From: Methylococcaceae bacterium UBA4132
Lineage (GTDB): Bacteria; Pseudomonadota; Gammaproteobacteria; Methylococcales; Methylomonadaceae
NCBI GenBank assembly: GCA_002380945.1
Contig: DFWO01000052.1
Span: 1 to 14,228 of the forward strand
Reading direction: 5' to 3'
DNA: 14,228 bases
The notes beneath the pieces were generated by a model. The model did not search any database and was not told the DNA's origin. It worked only from the letters and a program-made list of their open reading frames with translations. Shown in pieces: positions 7,161-14,228 of the stretch (position 1 is the stretch's first letter; every line of letters starts with the position of its first letter). The position numbers and the translations under genes were made by a program.

Positions 7161-7976
7161 ATGAATCAAGCACTTTATGGCGCGACAGTAAAGACCTTAA
7201 CAGTACAGGATATGACTGCCATGAAACAACGTGGCGAAAAAATCACCTGTTTAACGGCTTATGATGCCAGTTTCAGTGCCTTATGTGATGCAATTGGTAT
7301 TGATATATTGCTGGTCGGTGATTCACTCGGCATGGTCATACAAGGACAGCAAACTACGCTACCTGTCACTGTCAACGACATGGTTTATCATACCCGTTGC
7401 GTCAGTCAAGCACGACGGCGAGCGTTTATCATTGCCGACTTGCCGTTTATGAGTTATCCAAACGCCTTGTGTGCCGCGCAAAATGCTGCCCGACTCATGC
7501 AGGAAAGCGGCGCACAAATGGTTAAATTAGAAGGTGCGCGACTAGAAACTACACGTTTTTTAGTCGATCAAGGTATTCCTGTCTGTGGGCATTTAGGGTT
7601 ATTACCACAACAAATTAACCAACTTGGTACTTATAAAGTACAGGGAAAAACCACAGCTGATGCCGATAAAATACTTGAAAATGCGCACCAACTTCAGCAA
7701 GCGGGCGCGAGTTTGTTAGTCTTGGAATGTGTGCCAGCCGCGCTTGCTAAAACCATCAGCGATGAATTAACCATACCTGTGATAGGTATCGGTGCAGGCA
7801 TAGATTGTGACGGGCAAGTGTTAGTGCTTTACGATATGCTAGGCATTAGTATTGGTAAATCACCACGGTTTTCTAAAAACTTTATGCTGGAAACCAACAG
7901 CATTAGCGATGCTATTGCCGCTTATCAATTAGCTGTCAAACAACGTCAATTTCCCACCTCTGAACACAGTTTTTAA
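7161..7976 (+). CDS. panB: Ketopantoate hydroxymethyltransferase
   Basis: PanB makes ketopantoate from 2-oxoisovalerate and 5,10-methylenetetrahydrofolate, the first committed step of pantothenate synthesis. The protein has 271 residues. The metal and substrate ligands are visible: Asp54 in LLVGDSLGMV, Asp93 in IADLPFMSY, and Glu124 in VKLEGA. The catalytic base is Glu189 in LLVLECVP. GIGAGIDCDGQVLV is the typical late motif. The gene starts one base after the folK stop and abuts panC. Its neighbour folK feeds the folate pool that PanB draws on, so the operon links folate and pantothenate supply. Confidence 0.96.
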   Translation: MNQALYGATVKTLTVQDMTAMKQRGEKITCLTAYDASFSALCDAIGIDILLVGDSLGMVIQGQQTTLPVTVNDMVYHTRCVSQARRRAFIIADLPFMSYPNALCAAQNAARLMQESGAQMVKLEGARLETTRFLVDQGIPVCGHLGLLPQQINQLGTYKVQGKTTADADKILENAHQLQQAGASLLVLECVPAALAKTISDELTIPVIGIGAGIDCDGQVLVLYDMLGISIGKSPRFSKNFMLETNSISDAIAAYQLAVKQRQFPTSEHSF

Positions 7977-8819
7977 ATGCACATAGTTAATACCGTAGAC
8001 GCATTACGCGTTCTTATTCACACTTGGAAAGCCGCAGGTGAACGTATCGCTTTTGTTCCCACTATGGGCAATTTACATGCAGGGCATTGTCAGTTAGTCA
8101 AAGCCGCTAAAGAAAAAGCAGATAAAGTGGTGGTGAGTATTTTTGTCAATCCCACTCAGTTTGGAGTCGGTGAAGATTTTGACAGTTATCCGCGTACCGA
8201 AGCACAAGACCAAGACAAACTCCGTGCCATAGCGACCGATGTAGTCTTTCAGCCGACAGTGCTTGAAATGTATTCGCCCCATGCTAAAACTGTGGTGAGC
8301 GTGACAGGATTATCTGAATTGTATTGTGGTGCGTCACGAGTAGGGCATTTTGATGGTGTGGCGACCGTAGTGTGTAAATTATTCAATATGGTACAACCAG
8401 ACATTGCTTTATTTGGGCTAAAAGATTTTCAACAATTGGCAGTCATTCGCACGATGGTAAAAGATTTGAATATGCCTGTAGAGATTATCGGCATCGAAAC
8501 TGTGCGCGAAACTAATGGCTTAGCCATGAGTTCTAGGAATGGTTATTTAACGCCAGAACAACGACAAACCGCGCATGTGTTGTATCAGGTTTTATGTCAA
8601 GCGCGTGAGGCGATTTTAGCGGGTAATGGTGATTATGCCAACGTAGAACAGCAAGCCTTATTGGCATTACAGCAAGCAGGTTTTCAGCCTGATTATTTTC
8701 GTGTGTGCCGTAGTAACGATTTAGCATCTGCCCAGCTTGATGATACCGAGTTAGTGTTGTTAACCGCAGCAAAACTGGGTAAAACGCGTTTGATTGATAA
8801 TCTAAGTTTTACTCGTTAA
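7977..8819 (+). CDS. panC: Pantothenate synthetase (pantoate-beta-alanine ligase)
   Basis: PanC joins pantoate and beta-alanine using ATP to give pantothenate. The 280-residue protein has the nucleotidyltransferase HxGH motif (HAGH, 34-37, within VPTMGNLHAGH), the FVNPTQF motif, the GLKDFQQL segment (147-154) with Lys149, and MSSRN (184-188) in place of KMSKS. The usual FGEKD(Y/F)QQ motif here reads FGLKDFQQ, a Glu-to-Leu change next to the conserved lysine. The ATG directly follows the panB stop (TAAATG), so translation is coupled. panD, which supplies beta-alanine, is not adjacent. The 3' end overlaps the convergent glycosyltransferase gene by 18 bases. Confidence 0.96.
   Translation: MHIVNTVDALRVLIHTWKAAGERIAFVPTMGNLHAGHCQLVKAAKEKADKVVVSIFVNPTQFGVGEDFDSYPRTEAQDQDKLRAIATDVVFQPTVLEMYSPHAKTVVSVTGLSELYCGASRVGHFDGVATVVCKLFNMVQPDIALFGLKDFQQLAVIRTMVKDLNMPVEIIGIETVRETNGLAMSSRNGYLTPEQRQTAHVLYQVLCQAREAILAGNGDYANVEQQALLALQQAGFQPDYFRVCRSNDLASAQLDDTELVLLTAAKLGKTRLIDNLSFTR
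8802..8819. other. 18-bp tail-to-tail overlap of panC and glycosyltransferase
   Basis: The panC stop (TAA, 8817-8819) lies inside the glycosyltransferase frame, and the glycosyltransferase stop (TAG on the minus strand, 8804-8802) lies inside panC. The two coding regions therefore share 18 bases, and there is no space for a dedicated terminator. Confidence 0.85.
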
Positions 8820-10196
8820 ATCCGCTTGATAAGTTGATTCCAATTCATCAACATACGCCGCGATAGACTTAGGCGGTTTACAACCTGCACTCAAATTCGC
8901 TAATAAATGAGGCTCAGTGGCTAATGAGCGTAAGTGTTCAGCCAACGCATCAATATCGCCCGCAGGAAACACTAAGCCATTTTGCTCATGTAACACGACT
9001 TCTGACATACCTGGAAAATCTGAGGCGACGACAGGACAATGTGCGGCAAAAGCAGAATAGACCACCAGAGGCGTATTTTCAAACCACAATGAAGGAACGA
9101 CTAACACATCTAAACCATTTAATACGGCGGCGATTTGAGTATTTGGAAATGTACCGCAAAATTCGATAGCTTCACTATTGTCTGCCAAGGCTTGCAGTTC
9201 AGCACAATATTCAGGCGAATAATCAGGTGGTTGGTTGTAGTTGCCGTAAATTTTCAGTCGAAGATTCGGTAGATTCAGTTGTTTAAATGCCTGAATCAAA
9301 ATATGGCAACCTTTATGCGGTAACAACGTACCCACAAAACCAATAGTTTGAGCCACGCCTGTTCGTTTCTGGCTTTCCGATTCATAACCCGCAATATCAA
9401 TACCAAAAGCGGATTGTCGAATTAGCCCAGCGTTGACTCCATTGCGTATCAACATTTGAGTCATCCATTGATTGGGCGAAAAGATAGTTTTGAGGGTATT
9501 TACTCGCGTTACATTAAATGCACGGCGATTAACCAATGCCTGTATTTCATAGCCTAACGGATGAAGAGACGGTAGAAAACTTTTAGTCAATGTAAGTGCT
9601 ACATCAACTAAAGGAGTTGGAATCATCGGCAAGTATTTTTTTGCGCGAGGACCTTGAGTGAGCATGGCAATATGTTTAACACAATTGCCGCTAGTCATAC
9701 TAGGACCTTGGCATGGGCTACCATCATCGAGTAGTAATTGGCTAGTTAGACAAAACGTCCAAAAATCGGTCGGTGTTGAGTAAGCCAGAATTTCTTGGGC
9801 ATTTGCCACATCAATCAAACCAGTACCTAGCCGACTAAGATGGAAAAAATGAATAATATCAGGCTGTACTTCTTGAACAATTTCACTAAAAAATCGTGTT
9901 GCCAAGTGATTATCGTATTCAATTTCCGTGACTATTGGCTGATCAGCGGTGGGTTGCAGTGCGTGATAGTAGCGATAAACCGAAATGCCCTCTATTTCAT
10001 AGCGATCTAAGCGCGAGTCATAGGATAAAATCGGTTCAGCGAGATGTTGGGCGGGAAAACCGGTAAAAACAAAAACTTGGTGACCACGGCGTAACAATTC
10101 TTTTGCCACGCTAAACGCCAGAACTTCTGTGCCTGACGTATAATCAGGCACAAATTGATGGACGGTGAGTAATATTTTCACGGGGTATATTGCCAT
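8802..10196 (-). CDS. GT4-family glycosyltransferase
   Basis: This is a retaining GT-B fold glycosyltransferase, probably adding sugars to a surface polysaccharide at the cytoplasmic face. From ATG at 10196 it has 464 residues. The N-terminal acceptor domain begins VKILLTVHQFVPDYTSGTEV. A middle stretch TPTDFWTFC...DGSPCQGP with nearby cysteines is typical of one GT4 subgroup. The C-terminal donor domain has IGFVGTLLPHKG (285-296) and WFENTPLVVYSAFAA. The first Glu of the E-x7-E motif is present (E373), but the second position is Ser381. The frame extends 14 codons further upstream to a TTG at 10238; I prefer the ATG because homologues begin close to the first strand, although neither start has a clear ribosome binding site. 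It is probably last in the polysaccharide block. The donor and acceptor sugars cannot be read from sequence. Confidence 0.88.
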   Translation of the reverse strand: MAIYPVKILLTVHQFVPDYTSGTEVLAFSVAKELLRRGHQVFVFTGFPAQHLAEPILSYDSRLDRYEIEGISVYRYYHALQPTADQPIVTEIEYDNHLATRFFSEIVQEVQPDIIHFFHLSRLGTGLIDVANAQEILAYSTPTDFWTFCLTSQLLLDDGSPCQGPSMTSGNCVKHIAMLTQGPRAKKYLPMIPTPLVDVALTLTKSFLPSLHPLGYEIQALVNRRAFNVTRVNTLKTIFSPNQWMTQMLIRNGVNAGLIRQSAFGIDIAGYESESQKRTGVAQTIGFVGTLLPHKGCHILIQAFKQLNLPNLRLKIYGNYNQPPDYSPEYCAELQALADNSEAIEFCGTFPNTQIAAVLNGLDVLVVPSLWFENTPLVVYSAFAAHCPVVASDFPGMSEVVLHEQNGLVFPAGDIDALAEHLRSLATEPHLLANLSAGCKPPKSIAAYVDELESTYQADLTSKT

Positions 10197-10300
10197 GCTG
10201 AGCGGTTTGATAGGGACTGCGAACTCAAATGTATTCAAAAAATTTAAGGCAGTGGATAAGGAGACATTTCAATAACGATTCATATTGAGTTGTTTTGTCC

Positions 10301-10328
10301 AATATCTTTTGAGTTATATAAATTTCAA
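10301..10328 (-). promoter_or_regulatory. Candidate promoter upstream of the distal glycosyltransferase
   Basis: On the minus strand, TTGAAA (10328-10323, five of six consensus bases) is followed after 16 bases by GATATT (10306-10301, four of six). It lies in the 167-base gap between the 810-aa gene and the ATG of the downstream glycosyltransferase, so that gene could have its own promoter. The gap also holds an 8-base inverted pair, AGGCAGTG (10247-10254) and CACTGCCT (10339-10346). Confidence 0.28.
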
Positions 10329-10363
10329 ATATGACAGACACTGCCTATAGTTCATTGCTGGGT

Positions 10364-12796
10364 TTATAACAATTTTCCCACGTTGTCGACAAAACTACTC
10401 ATAAGAAAGCATTTTTCATATAAACTCCGCCCTGCCGCACCGATAGAGGCTAACTTATCTGGGTTGTGAATTAACCACGCCATTTTGTCTGAAAGGTCTT
10501 CAGCAGACTCATTAGTAAATATTAAACTGTCTTTACCATTTTCTAGTAATTGGCTCTGACCTATGGCTGATGAACATAGGCAGACATTGGAGAACATAAG
10601 CCCTTGAGTAACAACAATAGGCATTGGATCATCTCGTGAAGCGGAAACCAATACATCATTTTCTGCATAAAATTCTAGTAGCTTATCTTGTGGCACGCTT
10701 TCAACACACTCGACCTCTAATATCAGTGCAGCCTTGGCGCACACTTCTTTGTAAAAAGAAGTAGATTCATCATTGGAAAGTGGTGATCCAATGATACGAA
10801 AAATAGCTTTGCATCTTAACTCTTCAGGCAACCTTTCAACAGCCTTCAAAAAAATGTCATGACCTTTACGTCGTTCTACTGACCCAACAATAGAAAATAC
10901 AATTTTCCCTGATTGATGCGGGCGATGTGATATAGCTGTGTCTGGACAACCGTAAAGTAGCAGGTGCAGTTTATCTTGTGATGCAAACTGTAAAGCAAGA
11001 GGGAAACAAAGAGGGCTACAAAGCCATATAGATTCGCAGGCGGCAAACATCAAAGGTAAATTGGAAGTTATGTTTGCAACCGAGCTAAAGCCCACATTGG
11101 TCTCATGTATCCACCATGTTAAGTGTTTACCTATCCCTCTGAAGGAACTAATAAAACCAAAAGAAGCCAGAGACGATACAATAACCCTTTCAAAACTTGC
11201 TACGAAATCGTAGGCTTCCGATGAGTAATTTTGGTAGTTGAACAACATGGTATCCACAACCGTAGGAAATCCCTCTTGTTCAAATTCTGCACGTATCGGA
11301 CCGTCCTCGGGGGAAATGATCGCAGGTCGTATACCATAGAGAGAGAAAAGAGCGCGAGCTAGATACAACACAGCATAAGGCGCACCAGTACGAGAAAACT
11401 CATGCACGACTAGCAGTATCGTAGCATCATTTTTTGATAATAGTTCAGCGTTATAAGGTGACTTGGTTGCATCGGCTAATATTGGCATTAGCTGAGGCTT
11501 TGCGACACCATTCCAATACTCATTCAGTGCTTTTAGAAATGCCTGACGATTTCCACTATTTCTTAACGAATACAGAATCAAGAAAAATTTATATATTTTT
11601 AGTAAAAAAGATCGGCAAATATTCGGAGTAGTATCTACTGGGGATTTATGGGTAGTAATAAGTCCAATAATTAAAGAAAATATATGAATAATATGACGCA
11701 CTGTTATCGGGCGTACTCGCAACGCACATCCTAATTTGTACCATCTTGAACTATGTAATCTTAAAATTTCGGCCCTATTTTTTTTAAGCTCAAGTTCTGT
11801 TATTTTAATGATATCGTTCAGATGTTGTTCGTCCAACATATGTTTTTGTATGGCTAATATATATTTTTGTGTTGGCTTTTTCTGAAGAAAACAAACTTCT
11901 TGGTACAGTTTTACTATCTCAGTAGAACGAGTATCTTTAAAAGAGGTTAGATACTTATACAAGAAAGTATCGAATCCTTTCGCAATACACATTAACCCCG
12001 CATTGTGTATAAAACTTTGGTTAAATAGATTACTTTCATCAGGATAATTGTGAATTTCTTGAGAGGCTGTAGGGTAGATACCTTGAATGTTAATTTCAGA
12101 ACAACCTAAATTAGTAAGTAATAACTCCAGTGAATAAGCTGAAAAATAGAGCAGATGTGCTGGTGGATAACGATAAATCCAGCCAGAAGGATTAACTATT
12201 GCATCCGCTGAACGTGCATTAGGCGTGGTGATAAAAAACTGAGTGTGTTTACCTACTACGCCATGCAAAAATAATTCGATGAAGAGAGTACAAGGATTAG
12301 GAAGATGCTCTACGACATCCATTATCAGAATCAGGTCAAATTCTAACTTAGGCAGACTAGCTATATTTTCAACAACATGGATTTTATCGCCGTGACGCGA
12401 TAACGCTATTTCACGCGCATGGCTTGATAATTCTACGCCCCATGAGTTACAACCTAATTGGGCAGCCATTGCCAGATGAGTTCCAAAAGCACAGCCAATG
12501 TCTAGCACTTTTTTTTCAGCAATATTGGGAATGGTTAATAGGAAATCATTAAAAAGCGATAAACTCCCTTCAGTTTCCAAATCATAGTCCGTGTAATTTC
12601 CTTCCATATTGCCGTGAAAATACATCTGATTATCATAATAGTCTTTTAAAGACTGTTCATCAGGCATTGGATAAACAAAATCACACGCGCAATCAGCACA
12701 GCGAAATATTTCATATTCGTTAGAATTACATAATAGTAATGTGTTGCACCCCATACAAATAGGACATTTTGCTTCTGCTTGGTTAATTAATTTCAT
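10364..12796 (-). CDS. Bifunctional zinc-knuckle SAM methyltransferase fused to a GT4-like glycosyltransferase
   Basis: This 810-residue protein has two enzymatic halves. Residues 1-240 form a class I SAM-dependent methyltransferase with a zinc knuckle (C11-x2-C14 and C33-x2-C36), SAM motif I VLDIGCAFG (97-105) and post-motif MDVVEHLPNP (159-168). A linker follows, with a charged helical stretch and RLHSSRWYKLGCALR (about 346-360), a sequence style often seen joining domains of multi-domain polysaccharide enzymes. Residues 456-810 form a GT-B domain beginning ATILLVVHEFSRTGAPYAV, with IVGSVERRKGHDIFLKA (636-652) and SRDDPMPIVVTQGL (720-733). The second Glu of the E-x7-E motif is replaced by Gln731. 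It lies 25 bases downstream of the Wzt-like gene and is likely cotranscribed with it. I infer a role in building or capping the exported glycan; the sugars and the methylated position are unknown. Confidence 0.87.
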   Translation of the reverse strand: MKLINQAEAKCPICMGCNTLLLCNSNEYEIFRCADCACDFVYPMPDEQSLKDYYDNQMYFHGNMEGNYTDYDLETEGSLSLFNDFLLTIPNIAEKKVLDIGCAFGTHLAMAAQLGCNSWGVELSSHAREIALSRHGDKIHVVENIASLPKLEFDLILIMDVVEHLPNPCTLFIELFLHGVVGKHTQFFITTPNARSADAIVNPSGWIYRYPPAHLLYFSAYSLELLLTNLGCSEINIQGIYPTASQEIHNYPDESNLFNQSFIHNAGLMCIAKGFDTFLYKYLTSFKDTRSTEIVKLYQEVCFLQKKPTQKYILAIQKHMLDEQHLNDIIKITELELKKNRAEILRLHSSRWYKLGCALRVRPITVRHIIHIFSLIIGLITTHKSPVDTTPNICRSFLLKIYKFFLILYSLRNSGNRQAFLKALNEYWNGVAKPQLMPILADATKSPYNAELLSKNDATILLVVHEFSRTGAPYAVLYLARALFSLYGIRPAIISPEDGPIRAEFEQEGFPTVVDTMLFNYQNYSSEAYDFVASFERVIVSSLASFGFISSFRGIGKHLTWWIHETNVGFSSVANITSNLPLMFAACESIWLCSPLCFPLALQFASQDKLHLLLYGCPDTAISHRPHQSGKIVFSIVGSVERRKGHDIFLKAVERLPEELRCKAIFRIIGSPLSNDESTSFYKEVCAKAALILEVECVESVPQDKLLEFYAENDVLVSASRDDPMPIVVTQGLMFSNVCLCSSAIGQSQLLENGKDSLIFTNESAEDLSDKMAWLIHNPDKLASIGAAGRSLYEKCFLMSSFVDNVGKLL

Positions 12797-12821
12797 AATT
12801 TTTTATTAGATAGCCGTAGGT

Positions 12822-14027
12822 TTAGTGGTTAATCCATTCACAAGGATGCACAAATTTACCCCATGTTTGATAATTTGTACGCACAGAAAAAGATATTACA
12901 AAATCTGTTATTGCGTAACAAATTTTATGATCTACAGAGTAGGCGGCAAATACAACTTTATAGTCGCCAGGTGCTAAACAATTAGGCGCAAGTTGCAGTT
13001 GTCCTTGTAATTTTTCGCCTAAAGTAATCGGTGGCCAAAAAACCTTTTTTTCACGGCTTGTTTGCCCTATTAACCAATCTCCATCTGTACGATAGATACT
13101 AATAGTAAAAATACTTTCCTCAAGATTTTTTTCTGCTTCCAGTGTAAATTTGAAATTAAGGATACTACCTACGTCAAAGAGACTTTTTTCTTTGCCATTC
13201 TCATCACATAATTCTATACAAGAAAATTTAGCAAAACCAGTTGCTTGTTGCATAATAATGCCATCCGTTTTACTAAATGTATCTTCATGTTTGATGTTAT
13301 CCATATAGTATTCTTGGCATACATCAACTGCATAACCCGTTAATTGCAAATTTGCATTTTTCAACCATATAACACGGTCACATATAATTTGTACGGTATT
13401 GAGATCATGCGATACAAATAGGATGCTTGCCCCTGTTTCTTTAATGGATTTTATTTTTTCCATACATTTATTTTGGAATGCAATATCACCAACACTGAGT
13501 GCTTCATCAACAATCAAAATATCTGGTTTTGTATGTACAGCAACGGCAAATGCTAACCGCACCATCATGCCGCTAGAATATGTTTTTACTGGCTGATGTA
13601 TAAATTCACCAATATCGGCGAAATGAATAATATCATCATAGCAGGCATTAATTTCTTCTTGACTTAAGCCAAGTATGCTTGAATTCATAAAGATATTTTC
13701 ACGCCCAGTAAACTCAGGATTAAAGCCTGAACCTAATTCTAGTAATGCAGCAACCCGACCATTTATATTTACATTTCCAGACGTTGGTGACAATGTGCCA
13801 CAAATTATTTGTAATAATGTAGACTTACCTGAGCCATTACGACCGATAATCCCTACAGTCTCGCCTTTTTTGATTTCAAAAGAAATATCTTTTAACGCCC
13901 AAAATTCCTTGAAATACTGCTTTTTCCCTCTAAGCAATCCTTGCATCAGACGATGATGAGGTTTGTCGTAAATTTGAAAGCATTTACTGATTCCTTGTAG
14001 TTTTATTGCTATTTCGCTATTACTCAT
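12822..14027 (-). CDS. Wzt-like polysaccharide ABC exporter ATPase with C-terminal glycan-binding domain
   Basis: This is the ATP-hydrolysing subunit of an ABC-2 type exporter that moves O-antigen or capsule-like glycans across the inner membrane. The nucleotide-binding domain (about 5-240) has Walker A GRNGSGKST (62-70, Lys68), the Q-loop region AALLELGSGFNPEFTGREN typical of Wzt/TagH/KpsT proteins, signature YSSGMM (150-155), Walker B LIVDEA (171-176, Glu175) and the switch His197 in FVSHD. Residues of about 255-401 form a beta-rich extension ending in WGKFVHPCEWINH, as in the Wzt C-terminal domain that recognises the modified end of the glycan. KpsT lacks this domain. The permease (Wzm) normally lies just upstream but is not in the window. 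The gene is probably first of three in the block as seen. No strong ribosome binding site precedes ATG 14027. Confidence 0.92.
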   Translation of the reverse strand: MSNSEIAIKLQGISKCFQIYDKPHHRLMQGLLRGKKQYFKEFWALKDISFEIKKGETVGIIGRNGSGKSTLLQIICGTLSPTSGNVNINGRVAALLELGSGFNPEFTGRENIFMNSSILGLSQEEINACYDDIIHFADIGEFIHQPVKTYSSGMMVRLAFAVAVHTKPDILIVDEALSVGDIAFQNKCMEKIKSIKETGASILFVSHDLNTVQIICDRVIWLKNANLQLTGYAVDVCQEYYMDNIKHEDTFSKTDGIIMQQATGFAKFSCIELCDENGKEKSLFDVGSILNFKFTLEAEKNLEESIFTISIYRTDGDWLIGQTSREKKVFWPPITLGEKLQGQLQLAPNCLAPGDYKVVFAAYSVDHKICYAITDFVISFSVRTNYQTWGKFVHPCEWINH

Positions 14028-14038
14028 AACTTAATTAT

Positions 14039-14056
14039 TTTACTTACTTTACTTAC
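14039..14056. repeat. Two tandem copies of TTTACTTAC
   Basis: The 9-base unit TTTACTTAC occurs twice head to tail (14039-14047 and 14048-14056) in the leader of the Wzt-like gene, between its start codon and the hairpin cluster. Two copies are too few to call a functional iteron, but they could act as a spacer or a weak protein binding site. Confidence 0.45.
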
Positions 14057-14063
14057 TAAACAA

Positions 14064-14134
14064 CCACCAGCTAAAAGCTGGTGGGTTTGAGTTACGGACT
14101 GGAAGTCCAGATACGCGTCGGCTAAACGACGCGT
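14064..14134 (-). mobile_element. Hairpin cluster resembling an IS200/IS605-type element end
   Basis: Three hairpins follow one another: CCACCAGCT/AGCTGGTGG with a 3-base loop (14064-14084), GGACT/AGTCC (14096-14108), and ACGCGTCG/CGACGCGT with a 6-base loop (14113-14134). On the minus strand the outer hairpin reads CCACCAGC-TTTT-AGCTGGTGG, the shape of subterminal hairpins in IS200/IS605 elements, and both outer loops contain TTTAG. In such elements the right-end region can also encode the guide RNA used by TnpB. By orientation, the body of any element would lie right of this point, beyond the window. No transposase is visible, so a decayed or non-autonomous copy is possible, as is an unrelated structured leader. 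Confidence 0.4.
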
Positions 14135-14135
14135 C

Positions 14136-14207
14136 TTATGGTGGCTCCATCTTGAATTCATCGTTCGGATTTGGCTCAAAATTATGTTCCAAATACTGCT
14201 TAATCAT
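14136..14207 (-). pseudogene. Possible C-terminal remnant of an unidentified reading frame
   Basis: On the minus strand a frame that looks coding ends in a TAA at 14138-14136, just before the hairpin cluster. Its peptide reads MIKQYLEHNFEPNPNDE followed by FKMEPP, with a few more residues before an in-frame TAG at 14222-14220. From the ATG at 14207 only 23 residues are encoded. The mix of a helix-like start and an acidic, Pro-rich end looks like the end of a real protein rather than random sequence. I do not recognise the family. It may be the end of an element-encoded protein truncated by a stop or frameshift, or chance. Confidence 0.22.
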
Positions 14208-14228
14208 CTCTTCCGTCTTCTAGAAATA

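Noticed and set aside
8533..8772. A 79-codon open frame on the minus strand opposite panC
   Set aside because: It lies wholly within the well-supported panC gene, and its peptide has no recognisable pattern and looks like an antisense shadow.
14039..14084. Iterons of a replication origin or a CRISPR-like repeat
   Set aside because: Only two 9-base copies with no spacer pattern, no DnaA boxes recognised and no replication gene nearby.
14064..14084. Simple intrinsic terminator of a gene upstream of wzt
   Set aside because: On the minus strand the stem is followed by TTGTTTAG rather than a clean T-run, and two more hairpins precede it, so a transposon end or structured leader fits better. Not fully excluded.

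Overview
This window is most likely from a low-GC gammaproteobacterium. The gene order poly(A) polymerase (pcnB) - folK - panB - panC, and the presence of UbiD and a PrlC-type oligopeptidase, are typical of that class. The base composition is AT-rich by eye (roughly 40-45% GC, not computed). Finer placement, for example Thiotrichales or Beggiatoaceae, is only a guess. I see no tRNA, rRNA, CRISPR array, phage module or complete transposase gene.

Left part (1-4829). A plus-strand KfrA-like DNA-binding protein gene, usually seen on plasmids, faces a minus-strand group. In transcription order that group is a 60-residue membrane protein, an RDD-family membrane protein, oligopeptidase A (prlC) and the ubiquinone decarboxylase ubiD. 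prlC and ubiD overlap by 4 bases. The first 20 codons of the RDD gene contain a perfect 16-bp inverted repeat followed by six Ts, which looks like an intrinsic terminator or attenuator placed inside a reading frame. A perfect 15-bp inverted repeat also lies in the 3' end of the KfrA-like gene.

Middle part (4830-8819). About 400 non-coding bases with several small palindromes separate the divergent groups. Then comes a compact plus-strand operon: pcnB (RNA polyadenylation), folK (folate), panB and panC (pantothenate). Spacings are 24, 1 and 0 bases. panD is not next to panC.

Right part (8802-14228). A minus-strand surface-polysaccharide block converges on panC, with the two reading frames overlapping by 18 bases. 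In transcription order it has a Wzt-type ABC ATPase with a C-terminal carbohydrate-binding domain, an 810-residue protein joining a zinc-knuckle methyltransferase to a GT4-like glycosyltransferase, and a second GT4-family glycosyltransferase. This fits an ABC-transporter-dependent polysaccharide export pathway. The Wzm permease partner is not in the window.

Just upstream of the ATPase gene is a cluster of three hairpins that resembles an IS200/IS605-type transposon end, followed by a short coding-like remnant. A mobile element probably sits, or once sat, at the promoter side of this cluster. The most interesting features are the methyltransferase-glycosyltransferase fusion beside a Wzt with a recognition domain, the hairpin within the RDD gene, and the hairpin cluster at the right edge.
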